A stretch of DNA of 36,123 nucleotides from Chlamydiota bacterium (GTDB lineage Bacteria; Chlamydiota; Chlamydiia; Chlamydiales; SM23-39). Shown piece after piece: positions 1 through 8,138 of the stretch. The notes beneath the pieces are model-generated. The model was not told the origin of the DNA. It did not search any database and saw nothing but the letters and a program-made list of their open reading frames with translations. Positions within the stretch are counted from its first letter, which is position 1; every line of letters begins with the position of its first letter. The stretch lies in assembly GCA_027451585.1 (NCBI GenBank), contig DAIDIZ010000065.1, positions 1 through 36,123 on the forward strand, in the 5' to 3' direction. The position numbers were made by a program, and so were the translations under genes.

Positions 1-1
1 G

Positions 2-217
2 GATCTGAGGGATACTCACTTGAAGCTCGACAGTTCCTGGGGACCCGCTCTACAAATGGGGCTGGATTGGTTCTTTCGCGAGAACTGGATCTTCAATGTT
101 GATGTCAAGTATGTGTGGATGAATACGAAAGCTCATCTTCAGGGGAATGTCAATGGGCACGTGCACGTTGACGTCAACCCTTTCCTCATCGGCTTTGGCT
201 TTGGACGTAAGTGGTAA
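2..217 (+). CDS. OmpW-family outer membrane protein, C-terminal part (5' end outside window)
   Basis: The reading frame is open from the window edge and ends in TAA at 215-217, so only the last ~71 residues are seen. They read like the end of an OmpW-type eight-stranded barrel: an 'SSWGPALQMGLDWFF' turn and strand, then 'NVDVKYVWM', a polar loop, and 'VDVNPFLIGFGFGRKW' ending in an aromatic residue as outer-membrane barrels do for BAM recognition. In the family this is a small outer membrane channel for hydrophobic compounds. The TTG at 20 is not a real start. It converges with the aspartyl-tRNA synthetase gene, 16 bases apart. Family call is good; the specific role is not known. Confidence 0.75.
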   Translation, partial: DLRDTHLKLDSSWGPALQMGLDWFFRENWIFNVDVKYVWMNTKAHLQGNVNGHVHVDVNPFLIGFGFGRKW

Positions 218-233
218 TCCCGAGCCTTTCCAG

Positions 234-2045
234 CTAGGATTTGGAGAAGTGACCCCATTTGGGGTCTGCAATGGCGATCAAATCTTTGGTCGCCATGATG
301 ATAGATTCGTTGATTAGGCCACAGTTGAACGCAGCTCTTTCCTCTTTTTTGATCGATTCATCGAAATAATTATCGATATTGAGCAGATTGCCAAAGGGAG
401 GGACTCCTCCGATCCGCAGTCCAAATCGATCAAGGATCACGGCGGGATCCTCAAACTCACATTTTTCCCCCACGATTTCAGAAGCTACCTTAACATCGAG
501 CTTGAGATGGGAGGGGATGTTGAATTGGAAGTTTTTCTTCGTACTTTTTCCTTTTAAAATCAGCGCTTTGATCCCTTCAGAGGGTTTTGTTTTGCGGACC
601 CGCGCCGCATCTTCTGATGTAGGGGTTTCCTCGTGCACAGCATGATTGATCGGAAACTGGTTTTTGTGACAAAGGCGGATGATCTCGTTGCGTATATTTT
701 CTCCACCCGAGAAGATTTTAGCTTTGATTCGGTTCCCCGCAATCCGTTTTGTATCGGAAGGGAAAAGCGAGGCTTCCCGGATGTTTTTGAGCTTGAGCAG
801 AGTCATGGTGAGTCTTTCAAGCCCCATTCCAAACCCACCATGGGGAGGCATTCCATATTTGAAGATGCTCAAGTAATCGGCGAAGTCATTGGGGTTCATC
901 CCTTTCATCTCGATTCCTTCGACCATGGAAGAATAGGTGTGGCGACGTTGCCCGCCTGAGGTGATTTCCGTTCCTGCGCAGAGAAGGTCAAACGTATTGG
1001 TTAATTCCCGATTTTCTTCTTTTGGATAAGCGTAAAAGGGGCGCTTTACGGTTTTCCAGTCGGTGATGAAGACGAGGTCGGTTCCTTGGTTTTCGAAGGC
1101 CCAAGCACAGAGCTCCCGTTCGGCGGCGGGACTTAAATCGGGTTCGTTTCTCTCATCGATGCCGGTGCTTTGGAAATAGAGTTCTTGTGCCTCGGCAAAG
1201 GTGAGGCGAGGGAAAGGAATATGAGGGGGCGCTTGGACGATCTTGGCTCCAAGGGTCTCTATTTCAGTTTTGCTATGGGTATGGAGGTAAGAGAGGATAA
1301 ATTTGATGCACCCTTCTTGGATATCGAGAAGCTCATGCCAGTGGGAAAAAAAGCCCATTTCAAACTCAAATTGCTTCCCCTCTGATAAGTGGCGCGAAGT
1401 TTGAGACGGTTCGGCGCGGAAAAAGGGCATCAGAGCAAAGACCCGCTCATTCACCCCGACCATGATCTGCTTATAGAGCTGACTGCTTTGGGCCAGAGTA
1501 GCGGGATATCCAAAATAGTCGACATTGAAGAATTCGGCTCCTCCTTCTGAAGAAGTGCCGATGATATTAGGGGCAAAGTACTCCGAAGCTTGGATCGTAT
1601 CATGCATATAGAGACGGTAGGCGTGGGCAATCTCTGCCTGGATTTTAAAAATAGCTTGGAGTTCTCGGTTCCGGAGAGCAATCGGCCGATGATCGAGAAT
1701 GAAGTCGAGATCGGATTGGATTTCCGGCTTATAATACTCAACGGGGGATACTTCTAAGATCGGATTCTCGACCACAATCCGAGGATCTGTGATCTCTACT
1801 TTGAGGCTACTATTTTGCGAAGCAGTCGCTTTTCCTCGGATCGAAAGGATCGATCCAGGTTGGAGATGGGCGATTTTCCTGAATTCTTCGCTCTGTTCAA
1901 TCACGATTTGGATGAGCCCGCTCCGGTCTCTCAGTAGCAAGAAATTGAGCTTACCAAAGGGGCGCACGTTATTGAGCCATCCGCGGACGAAGACAGACTT
2001 GCCCTCATGGTGGATCAGTTCTTTAGCGAGAATCCTCACTTCCAT
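234..2045 (-). CDS. aspS: Archaeal-type aspartyl-tRNA synthetase fused to a C-terminal YbaK/ProX editing domain
   Basis: 603 residues. Residues 1-100 are the OB-fold anticodon-binding domain (GWLNNVR at 22-28). Residues 120-435 are a class II catalytic core: EGGAEFF near 167, motif 2 with FRAEPSQTSRHLSEG at 209-223, and motif 3 with GFGMGLERL at 404-412. There is no GAD insertion between motifs 2 and 3, so this is the short archaeal/AspRS2 form, not the ~580-residue bacterial form. Residues ~448-600 are a YbaK/INS-type aminoacyl-tRNA deacylase domain (TPTSEDAARVR 474-484, candidate catalytic Lys493 in KALILK, GGVPPFG 546-552). AspRS charges tRNA-Asp; non-discriminating forms also charge tRNA-Asn for the GatCAB amidotransferase. 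At the position where archaeal enzymes carry a discriminating His/Trp, this one has Asn25, so specificity cannot be read. The gene starts one base after the pnp stop, so co-transcription is likely. Confidence 0.92.
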   Translation of the reverse strand: MEVRILAKELIHHEGKSVFVRGWLNNVRPFGKLNFLLLRDRSGLIQIVIEQSEEFRKIAHLQPGSILSIRGKATASQNSSLKVEITDPRIVVENPILEVSPVEYYKPEIQSDLDFILDHRPIALRNRELQAIFKIQAEIAHAYRLYMHDTIQASEYFAPNIIGTSSEGGAEFFNVDYFGYPATLAQSSQLYKQIMVGVNERVFALMPFFRAEPSQTSRHLSEGKQFEFEMGFFSHWHELLDIQEGCIKFILSYLHTHSKTEIETLGAKIVQAPPHIPFPRLTFAEAQELYFQSTGIDERNEPDLSPAAERELCAWAFENQGTDLVFITDWKTVKRPFYAYPKEENRELTNTFDLLCAGTEITSGGQRRHTYSSMVEGIEMKGMNPNDFADYLSIFKYGMPPHGGFGMGLERLTMTLLKLKNIREASLFPSDTKRIAGNRIKAKIFSGGENIRNEIIRLCHKNQFPINHAVHEETPTSEDAARVRKTKPSEGIKALILKGKSTKKNFQFNIPSHLKLDVKVASEIVGEKCEFEDPAVILDRFGLRIGGVPPFGNLLNIDNYFDESIKKEERAAFNCGLINESIIMATKDLIAIADPKWGHFSKS

Positions 2046-2046
2046 A

Positions 2047-4155
2047 TTAATGAGCGTGTTGTTGTTGTTCCAAAACGGCTCGGTGGCTCAACTTGATTTG
2101 CCCCCGGTCGTTGATGTCGAGGACCTTCACCTCGATCATATCCCCTTCACGGAAAGGAATGTCTTGGATGTGTTGAATTCTGTGCGTTGAAATTTCAGAG
2201 ATGTGGCACAGACCTTCTTTTCCGAAGATTTCAACAAAGAATCCAAATTGGACAATCGAGGTGATTCTTCCTTTATAGATTTTCCCAATCTCCACTTCAG
2301 AGGTGAGATTGATGACGATGTCTTTTGCTTTGCGCATGGCCTCTGCGTTGGTCGAGGCAATGCTGACAAGACCGCTATCATTGATGTCGATTTGTACGCC
2401 CGTTTCTTCGACAATCGCGCGAATCTGTTTTCCCCCAGGCCCGATCACCGTTCCGATTTTGCTTGGTTTGATTTGGATTGTTTCAATGCGAGGCGCATAA
2501 GAAGACATCTCCTCACGAGAAGTGGGACACACGGCTAACATTTTATTTAGAATGTGCTTGAGCCCTTCGTTCGCCCGAGTCAGAGATTCAGCCATGATTG
2601 CGGGCGTAATTCCTTCGACTTTAATGTCCATTTGGAAAGCGGAGATTCCTGTCGCGTCTCCCGCTACTTTAAAATCCATATCTCCTAAGGCATCCTCAGC
2701 CCCTAAGATGTCAGAGAGGATCGCGTAATTGTCATCTTCCATAACAAGCCCCATCGCAATCCCCGCAACAGGGCGTTTAATGGGAACTCCCGCATCCATC
2801 ATAGCGAGGCAGCCGCCACAGACAGAGGCCATTGAAGAGGATCCATTCGACTCAGTGATATTGGATTCTAAGCGAATGACGTAAGGGAATTCCTCTTGTT
2901 TGGGGAGGAGAGCCGCAAGCGATCTCTCAGCTAATTTTCCGTGGCCAATTTCGCGCCGTCCAGGAGAACCGACTCGGCCCACCTCGCCAACCGAGAAAGG
3001 AGGGAATGAGTACTGCAAGTAAAACCGTTGCGAAGATTCACCTTGGAGATCTTCAAATCGCTGCGCATTGTTTTCTCCGCCTAATGTACAAACAGCAAGA
3101 GACTGCGTTTCTCCTCTTGTGAAGAGAGAGCTTCCGTGCGCTCTGGGAAGAATGGACTGTTCGACATGAATGGGACGAATATCTTTGAGACCACGGCCGT
3201 CGATCCTTTTCTTTTCTTGCAGGATCATCTTTCTCATGAGAGAAGATTGGAGATTTTTAAACGATTGCATCACATCGTTCTTTGAATAGGTAGGCTCGGC
3301 CCCTTCTGGGAGAAGCGTTTTCTGGACCGTTTCTTTGATCGCTCCGAGAGCCTGCTCTCTTTCTTGTTTAGCCGATATACGCAAGGCAGATTCAATGAGG
3401 TCTCCTGCTGCTTTGAGCACGGCTTGATCTACCTCTTTGGGGATTTTTCGCAAAGTGTCTCGTTTTTTAGGTTGACCGATTTTAGAGGCCCAATTGGACA
3501 GAGCACGACAGATCTTTTGGATTTCTTTATGACCCATTTCGATCGCTTCGATTATCTGCTCTTCGGTCAAGAAATCACAGAACCCCTCAATCATCAAGAT
3601 AGCGTCTTCTGTGCCTGCTAAGACGAGGTCAAGAGACGATTTTTTGGTTTGCTCATAAGAGGGGTTAATGATGAATTGGTGATCAATTCTTCCCACACGG
3701 ACAGCGCCGATTGGTTTAATAAGCGGGATGTCGGAAATCGCTAGGGCAGCGGATGAGGCGCAAATGGCGAGTACATCAGGTAGGTTCTCTCCATCATAGG
3801 AGAAAACATAAGAGAGGAGTTGGACTTCATTGTAGTACCCTTCTTCGAACATGGGGCGCAGAGGACGATCGATGAGACGGCTGGTCAAGATTTCCCGTTC
3901 AGCAGGCCTTCCCTCTCGCTTGATGAAACCTCCGAGCGTCTTGCCGCTTGATGAAAATTTTTCTTGATAATCGACTCGGAGAGGGAAAAAGTCGACCCCC
4001 TCTGCAGGAGCGGGGGAGGCGCAAGCGGAGGCGAAAACCATTGTTTCTCCTGCTTGGACCATGACGGCGCCGTTGGCTTGTCGAGCGATTTTTCCTGTTT
4101 CAAACGTGAGGGTTTTATTTCCAACCGGGACGGTGATCGTGTGCTTATTGAACAT
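2047..4155 (-). CDS. pnp: Polyribonucleotide nucleotidyltransferase (PNPase)
   Basis: 702 residues, full length for the family. PNPase is a trimeric phosphorolytic 3'-5' exoribonuclease that degrades RNA to nucleoside diphosphates and takes part in mRNA turnover. Visible in order are the first RNase PH-like domain, the helical linker, the second RNase PH domain (GRREIGHGKLAERSL), a KH domain around residues 575-640 (IGTVIGPGGKQIRAI) and a C-terminal S1 domain (GKIYKGRITSIVQFGFFVE). The start ATG has AGGAG about 6 bases upstream. The gene has its own candidate promoter and is followed after one base by the AspRS gene. It normally sits next to rpsO; here two coiled-coil genes lie between them. 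Confidence 0.98.
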   Translation of the reverse strand: MFNKHTITVPVGNKTLTFETGKIARQANGAVMVQAGETMVFASACASPAPAEGVDFFPLRVDYQEKFSSSGKTLGGFIKREGRPAEREILTSRLIDRPLRPMFEEGYYNEVQLLSYVFSYDGENLPDVLAICASSAALAISDIPLIKPIGAVRVGRIDHQFIINPSYEQTKKSSLDLVLAGTEDAILMIEGFCDFLTEEQIIEAIEMGHKEIQKICRALSNWASKIGQPKKRDTLRKIPKEVDQAVLKAAGDLIESALRISAKQEREQALGAIKETVQKTLLPEGAEPTYSKNDVMQSFKNLQSSLMRKMILQEKKRIDGRGLKDIRPIHVEQSILPRAHGSSLFTRGETQSLAVCTLGGENNAQRFEDLQGESSQRFYLQYSFPPFSVGEVGRVGSPGRREIGHGKLAERSLAALLPKQEEFPYVIRLESNITESNGSSSMASVCGGCLAMMDAGVPIKRPVAGIAMGLVMEDDNYAILSDILGAEDALGDMDFKVAGDATGISAFQMDIKVEGITPAIMAESLTRANEGLKHILNKMLAVCPTSREEMSSYAPRIETIQIKPSKIGTVIGPGGKQIRAIVEETGVQIDINDSGLVSIASTNAEAMRKAKDIVINLTSEVEIGKIYKGRITSIVQFGFFVEIFGKEGLCHISEISTHRIQHIQDIPFREGDMIEVKVLDINDRGQIKLSHRAVLEQQQHAH

Positions 4156-4230
4156 GAGTACTCCTAAAAGATTGACAAAGGCAAGAGAGAACAGAAGATC
4201 GCAATCTCATGGTCGCCTGCAAAGGCTCAG

Positions 4231-4259
4231 AGTTTAGAGAAAATGGCGATTAAAGACAA
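4231..4259 (-). promoter_or_regulatory. Candidate sigma-70-type promoter of pnp
   Basis: Reading the minus strand, TTGTCT (4254-4259) is followed by a 17-base spacer and TAAACT (4231-4236), about 75 bases upstream of the pnp ATG. It lies in the 121-base gap between the 227-residue coiled-coil gene and pnp, so pnp and the downstream AspRS gene can be transcribed independently of rpsO. Consensus match only. Confidence 0.5.
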
Positions 4260-4276
4260 GGCGGAGGGAAAAGAAA

Positions 4277-4960
4277 TTACTTGCGTGGGGGCGTTAAAAC
4301 GGGAACTGGCTCCGGGACTCTTACAGGTGTTAATTGATATTCTCCACGAACGTCTTGTCCTGCAGTTGTTAGGTCGGGTCTCGAGAGGCAACGAGGCGTT
4401 CCTCTTGTTAAAGTAGGAAAAGAGCGCGGCGTTGATTCGGCACGGGATGAGCTGTGACTGGAGGAAGAGTCTCTCTCAATTTCTTCTGGGGAGAGTCGTC
4501 TTCTAAGATCCTGAATTTCTTTTCGCATTTCATCCAATTGTGACTGGTGGTCTGTTTCTTGACGGGTCGCTCGAGTTTGTAGGTCAGCTATTTTTTGTTC
4601 GAGCTTTGAGATAGCGCTTTCCATTCTCTCTATGCTGTCTTGACGATCGCTTAGGTCCTGTCGCAGCTCACTTATTTCCTGATTTTGTTGCCGATGAACT
4701 AGTCCCGATTCCATTTGGATTGAACTGGCCCGTAAGGATAGATCTTCTACCGCTTCTACCCTGTCCGTAAGGGCGCGCTCATACCGATACATCCCAAACA
4801 AGAGTGAAATCACTCCGAATGCAGTAAGGACAAATTTTCGATTCTCGGTGCTTGGGAGGCGAGACGCGGCGAAAAAAAGACATCCAATTCCTAGCGAGCG
4901 TTTCCCGCTTGGGATCCAGCTACAGGATCTCTCTGATGAAATGGGCATGGAATTTGTCAT
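4277..4960 (-). CDS. Inc-like protein: bilobed hydrophobic region plus coiled coil
   Basis: 227 residues; no family recognised. After a short polar N-terminus come two hydrophobic stretches close together, a weak one at ~22-34 (SLGIGCLFFAAS) and a strong one at ~42-58 (KFVLTAFGVISLLFGMY), separated by a short polar loop. A long heptad-rich coiled coil follows at ~60-158 and then a Ser/Pro/Thr-rich tail. A bilobed hydrophobic hairpin followed by a coiled coil is the hallmark layout of chlamydial inclusion-membrane proteins, which are type III secretion substrates; the assignment here is inference from architecture. Its ATG overlaps the stop of the preceding 360-residue gene (TAATG), so the two are translationally coupled. 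An ordinary membrane-anchored coiled-coil protein is the alternative. Confidence 0.6.
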   Translation of the reverse strand: MTNSMPISSERSCSWIPSGKRSLGIGCLFFAASRLPSTENRKFVLTAFGVISLLFGMYRYERALTDRVEAVEDLSLRASSIQMESGLVHRQQNQEISELRQDLSDRQDSIERMESAISKLEQKIADLQTRATRQETDHQSQLDEMRKEIQDLRRRLSPEEIERDSSSSHSSSRAESTPRSFPTLTRGTPRCLSRPDLTTAGQDVRGEYQLTPVRVPEPVPVLTPPRK

Positions 4961-6042
4961 TATCTTCTCGGCTCCGGTGGTTTGGGTGTTTCCCCTCGGT
5001 GGGGGCGCCCCGCGGTTGGTGTCCCTTCTCTTGGATTTAAGCCAACACCATGTAAAGATTCCCGGCGTCTCTCTTCAGAACGAGACACATTTGTTGGGGG
5101 GGGCGTTGTGAATCTTGCTCGTTTGGTATGCGGTGGTTTGGGTGTTTCCCCTCGGTGGTGGCTCCCCACGGTTGGTGTTTCTCCTCTTGGATTTAAGTCA
5201 ACAACATGTAAAGATTTCCAGCGTCTCTCTTCTTCTAGAGAACGAGACACATTTGATGGGGTTTTCGTTACGAATATTGCTCGTTCGGTATGAGGAGAAG
5301 GTGGGCCTTCCTCTCGGGGAGGGGGTGAAGACGATGCTTCGATGGGAGAGATGAAATTAACTAATCGACGCCAGCGGGTTCTAGAGAGATCTTCTTCTGC
5401 TTTTTTAAGTTTTTTTTCTGACTCTTCGATGGTTTTTTGAAGGATCCCAACTTGTCTGAGGAGCTTTCCTTGTTCATCGAATAAACTAATGACAGATTCT
5501 TTTAAATCTCTGCAGCGCTTGCTCTCTTCTTGCAATGACTTACTAAGATTTTTGATTTCTTCTTCTGCTTTGGTTAATTTGCTTTCTGTGAACTTTATTA
5601 ATTCGGTTTGGCTTTTTATTTTTTGTTCTGTATGTGCAGAATCCTTTTTGGATATGTCTAAAAGAGAGTTGTATTGTTGAGTTGCTTGTTGAATTTGTAG
5701 ATTTTTTTGATCAGTAAGGTTCTTCTGATCTCGGAGGGTTTGTTCCAGTCTCCTTTTCTCTTCTCTGTGTTGAACTGTTTTTAAATGATAGCCGATAGCT
5801 CCTCCGCCTAGCGCAGCGCCAGCCAAGGGAATCAAAGATTCTCTTTTCTTTATGAGATAAGCCGCATATCCGCCGATGGCCGCGAGCGACAGGGCTCCCA
5901 TCAGAGTTGGTGTCCAATTCCAAGGCCTTGTCATTTGTGGTGATGGGGGAGTTTCTTGGGTTTGAGGAGAGGGGTCTCTTAAAGGTGAAACGCCACCACC
6001 AGAACTGGAGAACCCCGAGCGGCGTAGGTCTGATGATGTCAT
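4960..6042 (-). CDS. Inc-like protein: bilobed hydrophobic domain, coiled coil, C-terminal tandem repeats
   Basis: 360 residues; no homologue recognised. N-terminal ~40 residues are Ser/Pro-rich. Two hydrophobic segments, ~44-63 and ~69-86, are separated only by KKRES, forming the ~40-residue bilobed hairpin typical of chlamydial inclusion-membrane proteins. Residues ~90-222 are a strongly charged coiled coil. Residues 251-304 and 305-356 are two copies of a ~53-residue basic, Pro-rich repeat containing NVSRS and GETPKPP. The start ATG has AAGGG about 8 bases upstream. It lies downstream of the rpsO terminator-like hairpin and overlaps the next gene. The inferred role is a host-facing secreted membrane protein, possibly SNARE-like through its coiled coil; this is not proven by sequence. 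Confidence 0.65.
   Translation of the reverse strand: MTSSDLRRSGFSSSGGGVSPLRDPSPQTQETPPSPQMTRPWNWTPTLMGALSLAAIGGYAAYLIKKRESLIPLAGAALGGGAIGYHLKTVQHREEKRRLEQTLRDQKNLTDQKNLQIQQATQQYNSLLDISKKDSAHTEQKIKSQTELIKFTESKLTKAEEEIKNLSKSLQEESKRCRDLKESVISLFDEQGKLLRQVGILQKTIEESEKKLKKAEEDLSRTRWRRLVNFISPIEASSSPPPREEGPPSPHTERAIFVTKTPSNVSRSLEEERRWKSLHVVDLNPRGETPTVGSHHRGETPKPPHTKRARFTTPPPTNVSRSEERRRESLHGVGLNPREGTPTAGRPHRGETPKPPEPRR
4975..5292 (-). repeat. Two tandem ~160-base in-frame repeats
   Basis: Copies at about 5131-5292 and 4975-5130 encode residues 251-304 and 305-356 of the 360-residue Inc-like protein. Both begin with HT(E/K)RA, contain NVSRS, SLH and LNPR, and end with RGETPKPP. The DNA copies are also clearly alike, which points to a fairly recent duplication. 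Confidence 0.85.
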
Positions 6043-6164
6043 AGATATCCCTTTTACTTAATAAGATTTTAACACAAATAGGGTATAAAAATCCATTTTT
6101 AAAAGGAGGGGAGAATGTCTTGGAGGGGTGGTTTTTAAGTGGTTGATTTTTAGAGAGAAAGAAA

Positions 6165-6188
6165 TTAAGGGGAGATTCCTCCCCTTAA
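6165..6188 (-). terminator. Hairpin just after rpsO (terminator or attenuator)
   Basis: TTAAGGGGA (6165-6173) pairs perfectly with TCCCCTTAA (6180-6188) around a 6-base loop. It begins four bases after the rpsO stop codon. The downstream side on the minus strand is only moderately T-rich (TTTCTTTCTC), so it may be a partial terminator or an RNA-processing stem between rpsO and the following genes. Confidence 0.7.
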
Positions 6189-6191
6189 AGT

Positions 6192-6461
6192 TTATTTTCT
6201 CAGGTTCAGCCGGATGATGAGGCTTTGATACCTCTTCGTATCCGTTGAATTGAGATAATCGAGCAGCTTACGTCTTTGTCCTACTAGCTTGAGCATGGCA
6301 AGCCGTGAGCTGTGGTCCTTCGGAGCTAGCTTCAGGTGCTCTGAGAGCTCCGTAATCCTTTCAGTTAGAATCGCGATCTGAACATCGGCAGAACCGGTGT
6401 CCTTCTCGTGTAACTGAAATTTTTTTGTAATTTCTTCCTTGGTCCCTTTATCTAAAGACAT
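6192..6461 (-). CDS. rpsO: 30S ribosomal protein S15
   Basis: 89 residues, exact family length. S15 binds the central domain of 16S rRNA at the three-way junction and helps build the platform of the small subunit. Family signatures are present: [15 protein letters not shown] near the start, then [21 protein letters not shown] in the middle and a basic C-terminus ending NLRK. The ATG is preceded by an AGAGGAG ribosome-binding site about 11 bases upstream. A strong promoter lies ~45 bases further up and a hairpin follows the stop. It is divergent from the 218-residue gene at 6619. Confidence 0.98.
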   Translation of the reverse strand: MSLDKGTKEEITKKFQLHEKDTGSADVQIAILTERITELSEHLKLAPKDHSSRLAMLKLVGQRRKLLDYLNSTDTKRYQSLIIRLNLRK

Positions 6462-6504
6462 GGAGGATGGTCTCCTCTGAGGTTTAAGACATTATATAGG
6501 CCAG

Positions 6505-6533
6505 ATTGTAGCTGAAATTCGATAAATATTCAA
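6505..6533 (-). promoter_or_regulatory. Promoter of rpsO
   Basis: On the minus strand TTGAAT (6528-6533), a 17-base spacer, then TACAAT (6505-6510), ending 43 bases before the rpsO ATG. Good match to the housekeeping consensus in both boxes and spacing. Confidence 0.65.
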
Positions 6534-6561
6534 CATTTCCTCTCTCGAGGCTCTCCAACCC

Positions 6562-6591
6562 TTGCCTTTTAGAACTTTTTTTTGCTATATT
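6562..6591 (+). promoter_or_regulatory. Promoter of the 6619 gene cluster
   Basis: TTGCCT (6562-6567), 18-base spacer, TATATT (6586-6591), 27 bases upstream of the ATG at 6619. It faces away from the rpsO promoter. The in-frame TTG at 6562 is part of this -35 box and is therefore not the start of the gene. Confidence 0.55.
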
Positions 6592-6618
6592 CCTCCCTTC
6601 GGAAACCCTAGAGGAATC

Positions 6619-7275
6619 ATGAAGCAGAAATTTCAAACCGTTGAGCCTTGGATCTCTCACATTCTCCATACGATTAAAAAAGAAATTAAGGGGGACCACC
6701 TTTCTAAAAGTCCCTCTTTTCATCGCGCCCATTTTTCTTCTCGCCCCATCAATCGGTTGACAAGCGAAGAAATCATTCCTGTCTATCAAAAAGAACTTTT
6801 GAAAGGAGAGGACGAATCTCTTGCCGAGTGGGTGATCAATCGGTGGGTTTTCCGCCACGGCGATATCTATGATCATTTCGCCAGCTTCTTAGCTGAGATC
6901 AATCCCGAATTTGAAGAGATCACTTCTTTAACCGAAGAACAGAGTCGTAAAATTTTGGATGGCGCAGTCTCTCGATTTGGTGCTTTGCCAGTGTATCTCT
7001 TCTCCGTATTGAATGGGGTTGTATTCCCAGAAAAAGTTTTGCTCTCTCTTAGGAAGACTGCGGAAAAAGAGGAGAATGAAAGACGGGAAGAGACGGAGAA
7101 GGTTTCTCTTGCCGAAACTGTTTCTCAAATGGAAGAGCGACATCGAGTTGAGCTTGCCAAAATGGAAAAGAAGTACGAGGATAAGCTCTCTGGATTAGTG
7201 AGTAAGCACGATGAGATGATCGAAGCGCTTAAAAAGCAGATCCGCTCTTTACAGAAACAGTTGCAGAATCGATGA
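6619..7275 (+). CDS. Conserved hypothetical protein with C-terminal coiled coil, coupled to tadA
   Basis: 218 residues from the ATG at 6619, which has GAGGAA just upstream; the frame is open further up but that part covers the promoter. No enzyme motif is visible. Residues 1-135 look globular and mixed alpha-helical (RLTSEEIIPVY, WVINRWVFRHGDIYDHF). Residues ~145-218 are a highly charged coiled coil ending KKQIRSLQKQLQNR. The stop overlaps the tadA start (ATGA), so the two are translationally coupled. In Chlamydia an unnamed gene sits in the same rpsO-tadA neighbourhood, so this is probably a chlamydial core protein of unknown function. Confidence 0.75.
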   Translation: MKQKFQTVEPWISHILHTIKKEIKGDHLSKSPSFHRAHFSSRPINRLTSEEIIPVYQKELLKGEDESLAEWVINRWVFRHGDIYDHFASFLAEINPEFEEITSLTEEQSRKILDGAVSRFGALPVYLFSVLNGVVFPEKVLLSLRKTAEKEENERREETEKVSLAETVSQMEERHRVELAKMEKKYEDKLSGLVSKHDEMIEALKKQIRSLQKQLQNR

Positions 7276-7751
7276 GCTCTTCCGATCGTGACCTCTATTT
7301 CATGAAGGAGGCCCTAAAAGAGGCGAAGAAGGCCCTCGAAAAAGATGAGGTCCCAGTCGGAGCTGTTCTCGTTTATCAAGATAAGGTGATCGCAAGAGGG
7401 CATAATGAGGTGGAGATTCTCCAAGATGCTACGGCTCACGCCGAAATGATCTGCATCACAGCTGGGACAACCGCTCTTGAGAATTGGCGCCTCTCTGAGA
7501 CGACTCTGTATTGTACTCTGGAGCCTTGTCCGATGTGTGCTGGGGCTATTTTGGCCTCCCGGATCTCCCGGCTTGTATGGGGAGCTCCGGACCTCCGATT
7601 AGGCGCTAATGGAAGCTTTTTCGATCTCTTCGCTCTCAACCACCCTATGCACTCTCTCGAAATTACCCCCAGAGTTCTGGAGGCTGAGTCAGCTCTTCTC
7701 CTCAAAACTTTTTTCGAGGTTACCCGGAAGAAAAAAAAGTCTAATCCTTGA
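7272..7751 (+). CDS. tadA: tRNA-specific adenosine deaminase TadA
   Basis: 159 residues, normal length. TadA deaminates A34 to inosine in the anticodon of tRNA-Arg(ACG), allowing it to read CGU, CGC and CGA. The zinc-dependent cytidine-deaminase fold is clear: HAE at 56-58 (His ligand and catalytic Glu58) and PCPMC at 85-89 (the two Cys ligands), with GAVLV and the WGAPD segment in the expected places. The start overlaps the preceding stop as ATGA. It lies near rpsO/pnp, as in Chlamydia. Confidence 0.95.
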   Translation: MSSSDRDLYFMKEALKEAKKALEKDEVPVGAVLVYQDKVIARGHNEVEILQDATAHAEMICITAGTTALENWRLSETTLYCTLEPCPMCAGAILASRISRLVWGAPDLRLGANGSFFDLFALNHPMHSLEITPRVLEAESALLLKTFFEVTRKKKKSNP

Positions 7752-7811
7752 TTTTTCCTCGCATAAATCTCTTTTTTTGTTTATCCTATTCCCTTTAAAA
7801 GGAACAAGACC

Positions 7812-8138
7812 ATGAAAAAAAATACTCACCCTCCGTATCAAGAAGTTCTTTTCGTTGATTCTTCCACCGGAGCTTCCTTTGTCATCGGCAGTACTCTTCA
7901 GCCGAAAGAAAAGGGAAAATTCGAGGGGAAAGAATACCCGATGAGCAGAGTCCCTATCTCTTCCTCCTCTCACCCTTTCTTTACGAAGACCAACCAGCTC
8001 CTCGACTCCGAAGGGCGTGTCGATAAGTTCAAGAAGAAATATGAGAGAAATACCCAAGCGGTAAAGGCTTCTCAGGAAAAACAAGAAGAGAAGCAAAGAG
8101 AAGCAAAACAAGCGGCTGCACCTAAGAAGAAAAAGTGA
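7812..8138 (+). CDS. rpmE2: 50S ribosomal protein L31, type B
   Basis: 108 residues. The core ([46 protein letters not shown]) is that of the zinc-independent type B form of L31, which lacks the CxxC zinc ligands. L31 forms an inter-subunit bridge. The last ~25 residues are a Lys/Ala/Gln-rich extension ([19 protein letters not shown]) beyond the usual ~85 residues, also known in chlamydial L31 as I recall. The stop overlaps the prfA start as GTGA. A 60-base gap separates it from tadA and may hold a promoter, but I see no convincing one. Confidence 0.93.
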   Translation: MKKNTHPPYQEVLFVDSSTGASFVIGSTLQPKEKGKFEGKEYPMSRVPISSSSHPFFTKTNQLLDSEGRVDKFKKKYERNTQAVKASQEKQEEKQREAKQAAAPKKKK

